64,000 nucleotides of DNA from Zeus faber (Eukaryota > Chordata > Actinopteri > Zeiformes > Zeidae): assembly GCA_960531495.1 (NCBI GenBank), contig OY482859.1:29261112-29325111 (forward strand), in the 5' to 3' direction. Under the pieces are notes generated by a model, which ran no database searches, was not told the origin of the DNA, and saw only the letters and a program-made list of their open reading frames with translations. Made by a program: the position numbers and the translations under genes. This document shows, in pieces, positions 46,483 through 58,517 of this stretch; positions within the stretch are counted from its first letter, which is position 1; each line of letters begins with the position of its first letter.

Positions 46483-49400
46483 GTACCCCCCCCTCTACGG
46501 ACGCCTCTTGGCGGACACCTGGAGCCTGAAGGACGAGTTCGGTTGAAATCCCGGACGAGGGAGGCATCCAGGATCTGTCTCCGGGGGACCCAGGAGCCTT
46601 CCTCCGGGCCGTATCCCTCCCAGTCCACGAGGTACTGGAAGCCCCTCCCCCGGCGCCGCACGTCCAGCAGGCGCCGCACTGTGTAGGTCGGGTGGCCGTC
46701 GATGGTGCGGGGGGGTGGTGGGGCCTGAGCGGGGGGGGAGAGAGGGCTGGAAACCACTGGCTTGAGCAGGGATACATGGAAGGTAGGGTGGACACGGAGG
46801 GAGGGAAGGAGACGGAGGCGTACGGCACAGGGGTTGATGATTGACTCAATGGGAAAGGGGCCAACATACCGGGGAGCGAGTTTTCGGGATTCCACCTTGA
46901 GGGGCAAGTCCTTTGTGGAGAGCCATACCATCTGTCCGGGGACGTATGTAGGTGCGGACACGCAGTGCCGGTTCGCCTGCCGCTGGGACCTGGCTGAGGC
47001 CCGGAGTAGGGCAGAGCGGGCCCTCCTCCACGTCCTCCGGCAGCGACCAATGTGGGCCTGGACGGAGGGTACGGCGATCTCAGCCTCCTGGGCAGGGAAC
47101 AGCGGTGGTTGGTAGCCCAGAGAGCATTGGAAGGGCGACAGGCCGGAGGAGGCGTTCACCAGGGTGTTGTGGGCGTACTCGGCCCATGGCAGCTGGTCGC
47201 CCCAGGATGGTTGGGCTGGTGGTTGTCAGGCAGCGGAGCATGGCCTCCACCTCCTGGTTCGCCCACTCCGTCTGGCCGTTGGTCTGGGGGTGGAAACCGG
47301 AGGAGAGACTGACCTGTGCCCCCAGAGCCGAGCAGATGGCGCGCCAGACCTTGGAGGTGAACTGGGGTCCTCTGTCTGACACCACGTCTGCCGGAATGCC
47401 ATGGCGGCGGAACACCTCGGCCACCAGCAGGTCTGCGGTCTCCCTCACCGATGGTAGCTTGGGCAGGGCGAGGCAGTGGGCCGCCTTAGAAAAGCGGTCC
47501 ACCACCGTGAGGATGGTAGTGTTGTCCCGGGATGGTGGAAGACCGGTGACGAAGTCCAGGGCGATGTGGGACCAAGGACGAGTCGGGATGGGTAATGGGC
47601 GGAGGAGGCCGGAGCAGGGTCGGGTGGAGGTCTTGGACCGGGCGCAGGTGGGGCAGGCCGAGACGAAGGACCGGGTGTCAGGGAGCAGGGTCGGACACCA
47701 GAAGTTCTGGCCAGTCCGGTACCTGGGTCGGGCTGGTGCTCCTGTGCTTGGGTGACGAGGGACTCGATCTCCCAGGTGTGTGGCACAGGGGTGGAAGGAT
47801 GGGTTCAGGATCCCCCGTCTTCTCCTCTGGTGCGAACACACGGGACAGGGCGTCGGGTTTGGTGTTCTTAGTTCCTGGGCGGTAGGATAGGGAGAAGTTA
47901 AACCGGCCAAAAAACAACGCCCACCTGGCCTGCCGGGAGTTGAGCTGCTTCGCCGTCCGGATATAGGCCAAGTTCTTATGATCGGTCCAGACGACGAAGG
48001 GGTGGATTGCTCCCTCAAGCCAGTGGCGCCATTCCTCCAGGGCTAGTTTGACAGCCAGTAGTTCCCGGTTACCCACGTCATAGTTGCGCTCGGGTGGTGT
48101 GAGACTGCGGGACAGAAAGGCACAGGGGTGGAGGTTACCATCGGTTGGGGAGCGCTGGGAAAGTACTGCTCCTACCCCCGTGTCTGAAGCGTCCACTTCT
48201 ACCACGAACTGGAGGTTGGCGTCGGGCTGGGCCAGGACCGGGGCCGAAGAAAAGCGGGTCCTGAGGTCGAGGAACGCGGCCTCGGCCGGGGGGGTCCATT
48301 TGAAGGCCACTGCGGTGGAGGTAAGGGCTGAGAGGGGAGCAGCGATGCGACTGACGTTACGGATGAAGCTCCGGTAGAAGTTTGCAAACCCGAGGAACCG
48401 TTGGAGCTGCTTCCTATTGGCTGGGGTTGGCCACTCCACCACGGCGGCCACCTCGTTGGGATCCATCTCCAGCCTCCCTCGGCCAATGATGAACCCTAGG
48501 AATGAAATGGATGGAACATGGAAGACACACTTCTCGGCTTTAACAAACAGACGGTTTTCCAGGAGGCGCTGCAGCACCAGGCGTACATGCTTTACGTGCT
48601 CGGAGAGGGATTTGCAGAAAATCAAGATGTCGTCGAGGTAAACAAAGACAAAGGAGTTGAGCATGTCCCGGAGGACATCGTTAATTAGGGCCTGGAAGAC
48701 CGCTGGGGCATTAGACAGCCCAAAGGGCATAAGAAGGTACTCAAAGTGTCCGAGCGGGGTGTTAAAGGCGGTCTTCCACTCGTCCCCCTCGCGGATGCGG
48801 ACCAGGTGGTAAGCGTTGCGGAGGTCCAGCTTGGAAAAGTGGGTGGCCCCCTGGATGGGGACGAAGACTGAATCCATCAGGGGCAAGGGGTACTTGTCTT
48901 TGATCGTGATATCGTTCAGTCCCCTGAAATCAATGCAAGGACGGAGGGTCTTGTCCTTCTTCGCAACAAAGAAGAACCCTGCGCCTAGCGGAGAAGACGA
49001 GGGGCGAATAATCTCGGCAGCGAGAGAGTCGCAGATGTAAGTCTCCATGGCCTCCTGCTCAGGCCGGGAGACGTTATACAGGCGATTGCAGGGGAGGGGG
49101 GCGCCTGGCAGGAGGTTGATTGCGCAGTCATAGGGGCGATGAGGTGGTAAGGATAGCGCCCCCTGCTTGCTGAAGACTGGGGCTAGGTCCAGATATTGCG
49201 ATGGAACCGAGGGCAGGTCAGGGCTCCTGGGGACCCGCTGCGGCGCGCCCGGCGGCGGGGTTGGGGCCGAGCGGAGGCAGTGGGCATGACAATGTGTGCT
49301 CCAGGAGCTCACGCTGCCCGAGCGCCAGTCCATCTGAGGGTTGTGGGTCTGGAGCCAGGGGTACCCCAGCACCACGGGGTTCAGTGGGGAATCAATAAGG

Positions 49401-49562
49401 AAGAACCTTAAGCTCCCGTAGCCGGTTGTCCAGGCGGATTGCGGTCTCCACTAGTTGGTCCAGGTCCGTGGGCTCGTCCCGCCGTGCCAGCTCGTCCCGC
49501 AACTCGTCGTTCAGGGCGCGCTGAAACACGTCCTGCAGGGCTCCGTCATTCCAGCCGCTTTC

Positions 49563-50540
49563 TGTTCGTAAAGGAGGGACAGACATGGTTCGAAGCTGCA
49601 AAGGAAAAAAAGAGAACAAAGTAGACAAGAAATAAAGAAAAATGAAAAGGAAGCAGAAAAATTGATGGAGAAGATTACCGCACCCTTCTCACATACAGCA
49701 TCTGTAAAGAAGCCCCCGCCTTATGAGACGGAGGTGAAGTTTACTGATGTTTATCCCCAGCTCCCAGTGATGACAACAGAGGGCAACTATCTCTTCAAAG
49801 ACGAGGATGAGCAAATAATAGAGATGGGCAAGGCTACAAAAACCATAAAGATGTATCAGAACTCCAACAGTACCAAGAGAAGGAACCGTTTTGGAAGCAG
49901 GCAACAAGTCAGAAGCCTGGAAATAGGAGAAGAGAGCACGAGTGACTCTTACGAAGCTATTGGATAATACGACCCAGCAGTCAGAGGGATGTAGGCTAAA
50001 GAGGAGGAAAAAGGAGCATGACCAGAAGGAACAGGACCAGGAAACTCTCAGAAAACTCAACCAAATACAGTTGGTGGATAAGAAGAATGAGGATAAGAAG
50101 GCTAAAGAGAAGGTTAATAGATGAGCAGAACAGAAGGTATTGTAGGTAGAAAATGCACTGCGGCGCCCCCTAACGGGAGCAGCCGAAAGAAGAGGATTCT
50201 TGGTGGTGGAATGAGGAAGTAAAGGAGCAGCTATGAAGATAAACACTGATGATTATCTTGATAAAGAGCGTGACATTGAGAAAAGTGTGCCACATATGAC
50301 TTTAATGGTGGCTGAAGGATTTGAGCAGAAGCACATAGGAGAAATCATGAAGGACTGATGGTAGCACCCCCCGACCTACTAGGTCGGATGATTCAGGAAG
50401 CACATGGGTTAGCCCATGTTGCAAGGGGGGAGGTTGTCACGACCAGAGCTAGGAGAGACCCAAACGCACGACACGGGGAGACGGGAGGCAGGCAAAGGAT
50501 GTTTATTAGCCCAGACGGTGGAGGCTCGCCCCCTCCCTCT
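49563..50540. repeat. Foreign block in the Gypsy element, copied from 3 kb downstream
   Basis: 49563-50052 is nearly identical to 52499-52988 (about three differences noticed). 50380-50520 matches 52980-53120, including the first ~85 bases of the solo Gypsy LTR. About 155 bases of Gypsy gag sequence occur on both sides of the block (49408-49562 and 50549-50703). Confidence 0.85.
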
Positions 50541-51288
50541 TGCGCTGGCGCTCCCGTAGCTGGTTGTCCAGGCGGATTGCGGTCTCCACTAGTTGGTCCA
50601 GGTCCGTGGGCTCGTCCCGCCGTGCCAGCTCGTCCCGCAACTCGTCGTTCAGGGCGCGCTGAAACACGTCCTGCAGGGCTCCGTCATTCCAGCCGCTTTC
50701 CGCGGCTAGAGTCCGGAACTCGACGACGAGGGAAGCGACGCTACGGGAACCCTGACGGAGGGAGAGGAGTCTTCTGGCGGCCTCCTTGCCGCAAACTGGG
50801 TGGTGGAAGACTACTCATTTCGCGGGTAAACAGATCGTAGGAGAGACTCACGGGACCCCCCTGACTCCAAACCGCGGAACCACAGCTGAGAGCCGCCCCT
50901 CTCAGGAGATGAGGAACGCGATGCGGGCACTATCGGAGGCGTACGACGACGGCCGCTGTTGGAAAACCACCGTGCACTGCACAAGGAAGGCGCGGCAGGT
51001 GCCGAAATCGCCGTCGTAAGGCGCTGGAGCTGGAACGTGGGGCTCAGGGGGGACAAGAGAGGTGCTGGGAGCCCTGGTGGGGGAAGGAGGGCGGGTCGGA
51101 GGAGCAGGGGGGGCCACGGGGGCCGGAGGACCCTGCAGGCTGCTGACGGCCGCCGAGATGGTCCGGAGGTATTCCGCGATGTCCCGGAGGGCCTGGTCAT
51201 GTTGCCCAAGCAACACTCCTTGGTCCCGGAGTGCGCGGCAGAGCCCTTCTGTGTTGGCTGGGTCCATGTTTTCCTGGCCAGACCGTAC

Positions 51289-51798
51289 TGTCACGATCAG
51301 AACAGGGAGGAACCCAAACGCACGACACAGGGAGACGGGAGGCAGGCAAGGGATGTTTATTAACCGGAACGGTGGAGCTGGCCGGGGGGACCTGGTCGGG
51401 AGGGGATGGAGCAGGGCAGGGCAGGGACGATGATGACCAGGAGATGGGGTCCAGGATCCGGGTGGAGAGACGGGGAACCAGGCTGGATGGAGAGTCCTGG
51501 TCGATGAGCGGAGACAGACAGGTGAAGGGAAGGCGAGACAACAAGACATAAACTAGGAACTTGGAACTGGGAACTAGGAACTAGGAACTAGGAACTAGGA
51601 ACTAGGAACTAGGAAGGGAGCCAATTGCGATGCAACTCGGGGAAAGCTAGTTGACGGTCTGGCAGGGAATGGCTAGGAAGCTGGGGCTAAATACAGTGCG
51701 GGTAATTGATCCCAGGTGTGTGCAATTGGGTCTGAGTTGGGAGCTGCAGATGGGGCAAGGGCGGCTCCTAGTGGCGCTGTGAGGCCGTGGGCCTAACA
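51289..51798 (-). repeat. Gypsy LTR, right copy
   Basis: 510 bp. The GGAACTA-type tandem repeat (51551-51612) is longer than in the left copy, and an extra ~30-bp segment is present near 51450. Confidence 0.9.
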
Positions 51799-52228
51799 CA
51801 TATAGGATTACAGTAGTTCTTTTTCTTATATTGCGTTTGCAATTAGTTAGTAAGAGGCTTAGCAATGCACTGACTAATCAAGGCATTCGCCTTATTAATG
51901 GAGTATTATTGATTTGATTGATCACATGCGTAAAAACTGATTTAATTTAAATACGGTTGAGTGCTGTGAATATTGGTTTCATTATCTGAGTATGGTTTAC
52001 CTTGATTGAGGCTGTTTTGAGAAGTGAACATTGATGGACATTTTGATAATTTATGATAAATGAGTATGATCAGATGTATCAGATCATGAACAAGTGAAGT
52101 TGCTTTCATAAGTGGAAAGCTATTGGTCTCCTTTGGGGTTGGTAAATTCAGTTGTTTTTGGTTGAGTGTGATTACACGGTGCTTTATAAATAATTTTAAA
52201 TAAATCAATTTAATATACAATAAAATAA

Positions 52229-53036
52229 ATGGATACAAAAATAACAAAAGTAATCACTCCTATTGATGTAGTGCGAAAGAATAATCCTGTTATGAAAGAT
52301 ATTGCAAAAATATCAGGAAAATGGAGCAAGCGGTGACCTGACATTGAACAACCATGGCCAGCTGAAGGAACTCTTAACCCGGATGTGATTAAAATAATGC
52401 AGGTGCTTGTGTCCACATATAAAGTAAATCAAAAGAAAAGAAAAAGAGGAAAGAGACGCACGGAGAAAAGACAAACAGAACTTGGCATTCTTTAGCTGTT
52501 CGTAAAGGAGGGACAGACATGGTTCGAAGCTGCAAAGGAAAAAAAGAGAACAAAGTAGACAAGAAATAAAGAAAAATGAAAAGGAAGCAGAAAAATTGAT
52601 GGAGAAGATTACCGCACCCTTCTCACATACAGCATCTGTAAAGAAGCCCCCGCCTTATGAGACGGAGGTGAAGTTTACTGATGTTTATCCCCAGCTCCCA
52701 GTGATGACAACAGAGGGCAACTATCTCTTCAAAGACGAGGATGAGCAAATAATAGAGATGGGCAAGGCTACAACAACCATAAAGATGTATCAGAGCTCCA
52801 ACAGTACCAAGAGAAGGAACCGTTTTGGAAGCAGGCAACAAGTCAGAAGCCTGGAAATAGGAGAAGAGAGCACGAGTGACTCTGACGAAGCTATTGGATA
52901 ATACGACCCAGCAGTCAGAGGGATGTAGGCTAAAGAGGAGGAAAAAGGAGCATGACCAGAAGGAACAGGACCAGGAAACTCTAGGTCGGATGATTCAGGA
53001 AGCACATGGGTTAGCCCATGTTGCAAGGGGGGAGGT
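52229..53036 (+). pseudogene. gag-like region of the retrovirus-like fossil
   Basis: It begins with ATGGATACAAAAATAAC-type gag start sequence, followed by charged and proline-rich translated segments, including PPPYET (a late-domain-like motif) in the piece at 52596-52901. It is a broken fossil. The gag call rests on position, composition and this motif. Confidence 0.5.
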
Positions 53037-53597
53037 TGTCACGACCAGAGCTAGGAGAGACCCAAACGCACGACACGGGGAGACGGGAGGCAGGCAAAGG
53101 ATGTTTATTAGCCCAGACGGTGGAGCTGGACGGGGGGTCCCGGTCAGGTAGGGATGGAGCCGGACAGGGCAGGGATTATGATGACCAGGAGGAGGGGTCC
53201 AGGATCCGGGTGGAGAGACGGGGAACCAGGCTGGATGCAGAAGGACGGACAGCCTTGGTCGACGAGCGGAGACAAGCATGTAAACCGGGCTGGCTGGAGT
53301 TGGACAGACGGACTGGGTCGACGAGAGGAGACAAGCAGGTAAGGGGAAGACGAAACAAAGAGACATAAACTAGAAATTGAAAGAAGCACTAGGAGCTAGA
53401 AACTTGGAAGGGAGCCAGTAGCTGTACAACGCGGGTAAGCTAGTGGACGGTCTGGCAAGGAATGACTGGGAAGCTGAGACTAAATACTGTGAGAGTGATG
53501 CAGGTAATTGATCCCAGGTGTGTACAATTGGGCTCAAGTAGGGCGCTGCAGATGGGGCAAGAGCCTCTAGTGGTGCTGGGAGGCCGTGGGCCTAACA
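53037..53597 (-). mobile_element. Solo Gypsy LTR inside the retrovirus-like fossil
   Basis: 561 bp from TGTCACGACC to CCTAACA, flanked by GAGGT (53032-53036) and GAGGA (53598-53602), a 5-bp target duplication with one change. It is related to, but distinct from, the LTRs of the element at 46025-51798. Confidence 0.85.
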
Positions 53598-53645
53598 GAG
53601 GAAAGAAGAAAAATAACGAAAGAGTAGGGTTTTTGGGCACCGTAC

Positions 53646-54130
53646 TTGCTTGAGCAAATTGATTATGTCATAGGCAGATGTACAATCGGTCTTAAAAACA
53701 ATGTTCGGAGGGGTGTGATGAATCCACCCTATCACATTCCAACTCCGACAGGTCCCATGCGTGAGTTGGTCGTGGATTTTGTTGACATGATAAGACCAGT
53801 TGGAGGTAAAAGATACATGTTAGTCGTCGTGGATAGATTTTCACGGGGGACTGAAGCATGTCCAACAAACCGTAAAGATGCTCAGTCAGTTGCCAAGCCA
53901 AGTTTTTGTGTCGTGAGGTCATAAGCAGGTGGGGACTTCCACATCGCATATCTTTAGATAATGGGAAGGAGTTTGTGGATAAAACAGTAAAATTAATTCT
54001 GCAAAAATTGGGAATTAAACAACATCTAGGAGCTGTTCATCATCCGCAAAGCCAAGGTGTTTGTGAACAAAAATAAATAAATGGTGTGCTGAAAAATCGC
54101 ATTGTTAAAATTTGTCAGCATACAAGTCTG
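53646..54130 (+). pseudogene. Integrase-like region of the retrovirus-like fossil
   Basis: Translated segments include MRELVVDFVDMIRPVGGKRY and MLVVVDRFSRGTEA, typical of a retroviral integrase catalytic core, and downstream sequence resembles the rest of that core. Broken. Confidence 0.7.
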
Positions 54131-55286
54131 AACTGGGTAGAGGTGTGTAGTTAGGAGCTAACACTAGTAGAGAAATATCCATTCTGAATATCTGATTCCG
54201 TCATAGACTCAAGTCTATTTTTAACTGAGAAAATGCATGGACAAAGGGGGGAAAAGGAAAATGTTAATCATATATTGAAATAATGTTAAAGCGTAATGCA
54301 AAAGTGAAATTATTACACTGTATTTGATGTGTGTGCAAGATACTGGCTAGTGAATTTTTCTTTCAGGACCAGTCTGAGTTGGCTGTGTCCGGAGATCCTA
54401 ACAGCCTAATGGACTTGAACACTCAAACATGGAAATTCAAAAATGGAGGATGAAAATGGACGACGGACCCTGAATGAGGACATCATGATCAGGAGTGTCG
54501 AGTGAAATATCATTAAAAGTTGATGGTGTTAAAAAGCAACAGTTCAATACATACATATGTGTTATGCAGGTTTTTATAATGTTGGAGTTTGTGTATTACA
54601 ATGTAACCTGTATTATTGATGAAAAGTCTGTACTCTAAAGTAAATATTTTTAGCAAGACATATTACTTTGATTTAGTATTGTTTTCTTTTAAGTTTTCTG
54701 TAACAGGGTGAAATGGATGTATTGGGACCTCGGGTGTTTTTTGCGGGGTTTTGAGGGACATTTATGATAGGCATGGACAGGTTCACTGGAAGGTCCGATG
54801 GGTCGACCAGCCTGACTTTGGACAAAATTTTTGATTTATTTCAAAGGTTCTGAATGTCTGCATTTATATGTAACATCCTGTACAGTTTTCTAAACCCTTC
54901 TTCTTTGTGGTTAATTGATTTGGAGAGCAATAGGTGGTTGCCTGGGGCAGAGGAACCATGAGAGAATTTTCCTGTCTTGATTGTTGTTGAAAGAACTAAG
55001 AAAGGAAGCTGCCAGATTTTTCGCTCTCACACTCCACAAATGTATTGTATTGCTACCACTAAGCATGTTCAAAAGGGTATATTATAATCATTTTGTTTGT
55101 TAGTAGTTTATTTCTATTAAGCCAATTAATGTCGCAAGTTCAATGACTCTTATCTCTGTCGAGACTTTGTGTAGTCTCGAAGGGGAATTTGGGAAGTCAT
55201 TATTGGCTTTCTCAGGTGGGATGACGAATGTAGAAAAGCTGGGGGAACTAAAAATTGAGTACTCAGTAGCCAGGATGTTTGACTAC
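54131..55286 (+). other. 3' internal part of the retrovirus-like fossil
   Basis: Little is recognisable. A purine tract (GAAGGGGAA) occurs at 55179-55187. The ~100 bases at 55185-55286 match 43183-43286. Confidence 0.45.
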
Positions 55287-55614
55287 TGAGGTGTCTTGGA
55301 ATGTGTGGCATCCCAAGACAGCCCCATCGTATAAGATAATTACTAAGAGACGGTGCCAGGGGTCCTGAGAGAGAGAGCACATCACCAGGGGTGATAAGGG
55401 AGGTGAAATGTGACCTGTGACCTATGTAGGGGAACCAAATGGTCAGCGTTGTCTTTGGGCAAGCATAAAATAACCCTCCCGAGTTTCATTCGACAGAGTC
55501 CTAGGCAAGTTGGGTCTGATGCTGTTCTTTTGTAATAAATCTATTATTTTACTCAAGTCAGCGTCAGCGGTCTCTCCTTCTTCATCAACACATCAAATTC
55601 ATCAAGAAACTACA
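55287..55614 (+). repeat. Downstream LTR of the retrovirus-like fossil
   Basis: It starts TGAGGTGTCTTGGAATG and ends ATCAAGAAACTACA. It is about 35 bp shorter than the upstream LTR. Confidence 0.85.
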
Positions 55615-57500
55615 CTACCCTCTTCCTGAATTGAGTCCGCTGGTGGAGCTCCAGGACATTACCATTTTCCCAAACCCATTCAAATGGTGGCTCCAACATT
55701 TAACGGCTTTTCTTTCTTTCTTTCAAATCACCATCACCAGACACTCACTCACTGTTTCTCCCATCTTCCTCCAGAGGCACAATCTCGATTCCGGGCTTGG
55801 TCCCCTGTGTATTCAGGAAAATTAAGCAGAACTACAATAGAAAGCTGGGAGATCTACATCACTGGTGAGGTTCCAGTGTATCCCCCATACAAGCTGGCGA
55901 ACCCTTCTTTATCCTTAGTGTACAAACCTCTAAAAGGGATTTTTTTGGGGGGGGTGTTCATATATAAAAAAAGCCTATGTTAATTAAGTGACTATTAAGG
56001 CACTTAATAGCTCCCCCCTCAGTAAGATGACCTTTTTGCAGTTACAATAATATATTAGTAGCAGTAGTATTATTAAGCCAAGATAAGATGACACTTTAAA
56101 TTCAGGAAAATTAAATTAGTTTGTAGTAGTATAATTATTACTACTATTATTATTACCATAAGTACTATTATTGTTATTGTTGTTGTTGTTATTATGTTCT
56201 CTATAATCCCTCTCACTCACTCACTCGCTCACTCACTCACTCACTCACTCATTCACTCACTCACTCCCTCACTCACTCACTCACTCACTCACTCACTCAC
56301 TCACTCACTCACTCACTCATTCACTCACTCACTCACTCACTCACTCATCCACTCACTCAAATACTTACAATAGTAATAAGTACAATAGCATACATGTACG
56401 TGCAACAACACTGAACAAACTGTAACAACCTAGTAAATACATATAATTATTTATATTCATAATTTGCAACCATACCAATAACATATGCTGTGCAGAGGAT
56501 CGCATTGTATATTTGTATATTTTATTTATTTGAATATTTTAGTTTTGCTTTTTTCGGCTATTTCGCAAATTTTATTTTATCTAACTTTTTACTCAAATTG
56601 TATTTTATTTTTTCCTTTCTCCTCATACTGTAAAGCTTGTAATGCTAATCGTCTGTAGACATGAACCAATAATCATCATGCCAAATTCCTAGTACATGTA
56701 AATGCACCTGGCAAAATAAAGCAATTGTGATTCTGATTATTATTATTACTGTACTGCTATTTTACCGTACTATAGCATATTTCAAACACCACTTACCGCT
56801 ATTAATATCATACTACTGTATCTATTATACTTACTATTGTTACTATTCACAATTTACCATTACAAGTGAACATAGTCAGTGGTAAAAATGCTGCCCCCTG
56901 TTAACTTCTGTTTGTGTGTGTACATATATTTCATTTCAATTTTTATTTATATCTCTTTTTTACTCGCACGGTTCTTTGCCATTAGAAGTTGATCCAACAA
57001 CTTTTTTTCCCCCCATTCCAGTGGTCGCGGGTGTAATACCAAGGCTAGCCGATTGAGAGGGGGGGGGGGCGCTGCGGAGGAGGAGGATGACTAGCAGGGA
57101 CAGCGTCCATCAACCTCCTTCCCCCTTATATCCGTCGCATAGAGCAGCGCTTATGTTATGTCTCTTTATGTTGCCAGAGGCTCAAATAAAGAGAAGAAGA
57201 TTTAGCCCACCCGTTCGGGGGAACGATTTGTTTGGATATCTACTTGTAATAAAAATGCAGGAAATAAAAAAATATTAACAACATTAATAATATTAATAAC
57301 AAAAAAATAAAACAAAACAAGCGTCGCTCTGCAAACAAGTTCTAGCGCATTCGTTTTTATGTGTAAAAAACGCGCTCACATCTGCAGCATTTATTAAATG
57401 GTCCCTGGGAATAAAAAATGGGGCGTCTCTTTTAACTATATTCTGTGATGCGCTTTTTTTTTCCTTTTTTAATTTTTTACACATTCTGGGCTGAGAAACA
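55615..57500. other. Non-coding region with simple repeats
   Basis: AT-rich sequence with TTA/TTG short repeats at 56130-56200 and the TCAC array listed next. A G-run lies at 57058-57070. No supported gene. Confidence 0.5.
56209..56360. repeat. (TCAC)n microsatellite, about 150 bp
   Basis: About 37 units of CACT/TCAC with scattered single-base changes. Confidence 0.95.
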
Positions 57501-57549
57501 ACAGATGGGACATCACGTCGTTTCGTCTGCATCGCTCGGGCACGCATAT

Positions 57550-57601
57550 ATATGTGCACGTTTTGGACTGTATCGGATGGACGGAAGCTGGTGTCGAAAA
57601 G
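57550..57601 (+). other. Candidate exon with a strong splice donor
   Basis: The sequence GGTGTCGAAAAG is followed by GTAAGTAG at 57602, a near-consensus donor. An ATG at 57552 reads MCTFWTVSDGRKLVSK up to the donor. The left limit is unknown. It could pair with the exon-like segment at 58440-58517. No homology was recognised. Confidence 0.25.
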
Positions 57602-57666
57602 GTAAGTAGTATGTTTATTGTCATTATACTGATTATTATTATTACTGTATGCTTTTCTGAACTCAC

Positions 57667-57682
57667 CTCCGTCGTCGGCCAT
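57667..57682 (-). other. Candidate first coding exon on the minus strand
   Basis: On the minus strand AGGACATGGCC gives a good start context. The frame reads MADDG and meets donor GTGAGT (57666-57661) after 16 coding bases. It is short, so chance is a real possibility. Confidence 0.2.
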
Positions 57683-57766
57683 GTCCTGGGGAGTATTCAA
57701 AGTGACTAGTGTTACCTTCATTATTTAACTCTGACATGTCACAATTGCCCCGTGTGTTAAAGCATA

Positions 57767-57767
57767 G

Positions 57768-57824
<57 letters not shown>

Positions 57825-57830
57825 TACTAC
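57767..57830. repeat. (TTA)n microsatellite
   Basis: About 20 TTA units, then several TAC units. Confidence 0.95.
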
Positions 57831-57978
57831 TACTACCAGGATAGTACTAGTAATAATACCAGGTAGTAGTAGTAGTCATGTTTGATGAGCGTCATGTGTT
57901 CGTCATGGATCAGCTGCCGCAGGGATATCTAATGTTTCTTGGCCCCTTAAAGTACACACACACACACACACACACACA

Positions 57979-58020
57979 ATATTATGGCACATATATATAT
58001 TTATATATGTGCCATAATAT
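57979..58020. repeat. Perfect AT-rich inverted repeat
   Basis: Two 19-base arms (ATATTATGGCACATATATA and its exact complement) around a 4-base centre, next to a CA run at 57955-57978. Confidence 0.9.
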
Positions 58021-58439
58021 ATATATATAAATGTATACTGTATATATATTTTTGTATTATATATATTTACTGTATATACATATATATTTATTTATTTCAA
58101 TGACAACCAGTGTTTGGCGCTCGGGGATGCCTCGATTTCTGCAGCTGCAGGGACTGCTGTGTTGCAAAGCAGGCTTTGGTCGCCGCTTTACTTAGTTGCT
58201 TACTTATTTGCCCCGCTTGAAAACCATGGCAGGGCAAATATAATGTGCATTTGTGCAAATAACCTTGCAGCAGCGTCCCCCGGCGTGTTGTTCTTAGAAG
58301 AACTGTCTCGCATAAGTGTCCCCCCGACCTATCTCTCTCACCCCTTTTGCGTCGACCGACCGACCACCAAAATGTATAAATAAGATACTTAGGATATAAA
58401 GAACACCTCAAAACGATGCGGGGTGGGGTTTTCTTTTAG

Positions 58440-58517
58440 GAGCGTCGCCGCAATTCCGTGCAAGGATGCCCGTGCGTGCGGACCAAGGTTAACAACCGCA
58501 ACGTGAAGGTTAAAGAG
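58440..58517 (+). other. Exon-like segment between good splice signals
   Basis: The acceptor GGGGTTTTCTTTTAG ends at 58439 and the donor GTAAGCG starts at 58518. The 78-base interior has one fully open frame (ERRRNSVQGCPCVRTKVNNR then NVKVKE). It lies in a CpG-rich stretch (58400-58800) that also has an inverted CCAAT box near 58770. The peptide was not recognised. Confidence 0.3.

Larger units (their letters stand above)
46025..51798 (-). mobile_element. Chromodomain Ty3/Gypsy element (sushi-like)
   Basis: Two LTRs (46025-46482 and 51289-51798) start TGTCACGA and end CTAACA. A 5-bp target duplication CATAT flanks the element (46020-46024 and 51799-51803). On the minus strand the order is gag-like (50545-51283, MDPANTEGLCRALRDQGVLL), a foreign block (49563-50540), reverse transcriptase with RNase H (47900-49375, VYLDDILIF and [13 protein letters not shown]), integrase (about 47080-47900) and a chromodomain (46500-46700, [19 protein letters not shown]). 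The LTRs differ at roughly ten positions plus repeat-length changes by eye, so it is young on an evolutionary scale. It is broken at several points. Confidence 0.92.
42838..55614 (+). mobile_element. Retrovirus-like fossil with nested Gypsy elements
   Basis: Parts in order: an internal 3' segment (42838-43286), an LTR (43287-43648), a long A-rich leader interrupted by a Gypsy element at 46025-51798, a gag-like region (about 52229-53036, with a PPPY late-domain-type motif), a solo Gypsy LTR (53037-53597), an integrase-like region (about 53646-54130), weak sequence to 55180 and a second LTR (55287-55614). It is broken in many places and incomplete. The 4-bp duplication of the related solo LTR suits a gamma/epsilon-type retrovirus, but the class is uncertain. 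The LTR pair is fairly similar, so the insertion is moderately young. Confidence 0.7.

Noticed and set aside
46471-49411. Many long plus-strand frames rich in Gly, Arg and Trp
   Set aside because: They are the antisense shadow of the GC-rich minus-strand Gypsy coding region.
56209-56360. Regular tandem array that could suggest a CRISPR
   Set aside because: It is a plain TCAC microsatellite with no spacers, in a vertebrate genome.
57293-57721. Minus-strand 142-codon frame
   Set aside because: It reads through AT-rich intergenic sequence and a probable splice donor. Only its first five codons (MADDG) are considered as a possible exon.
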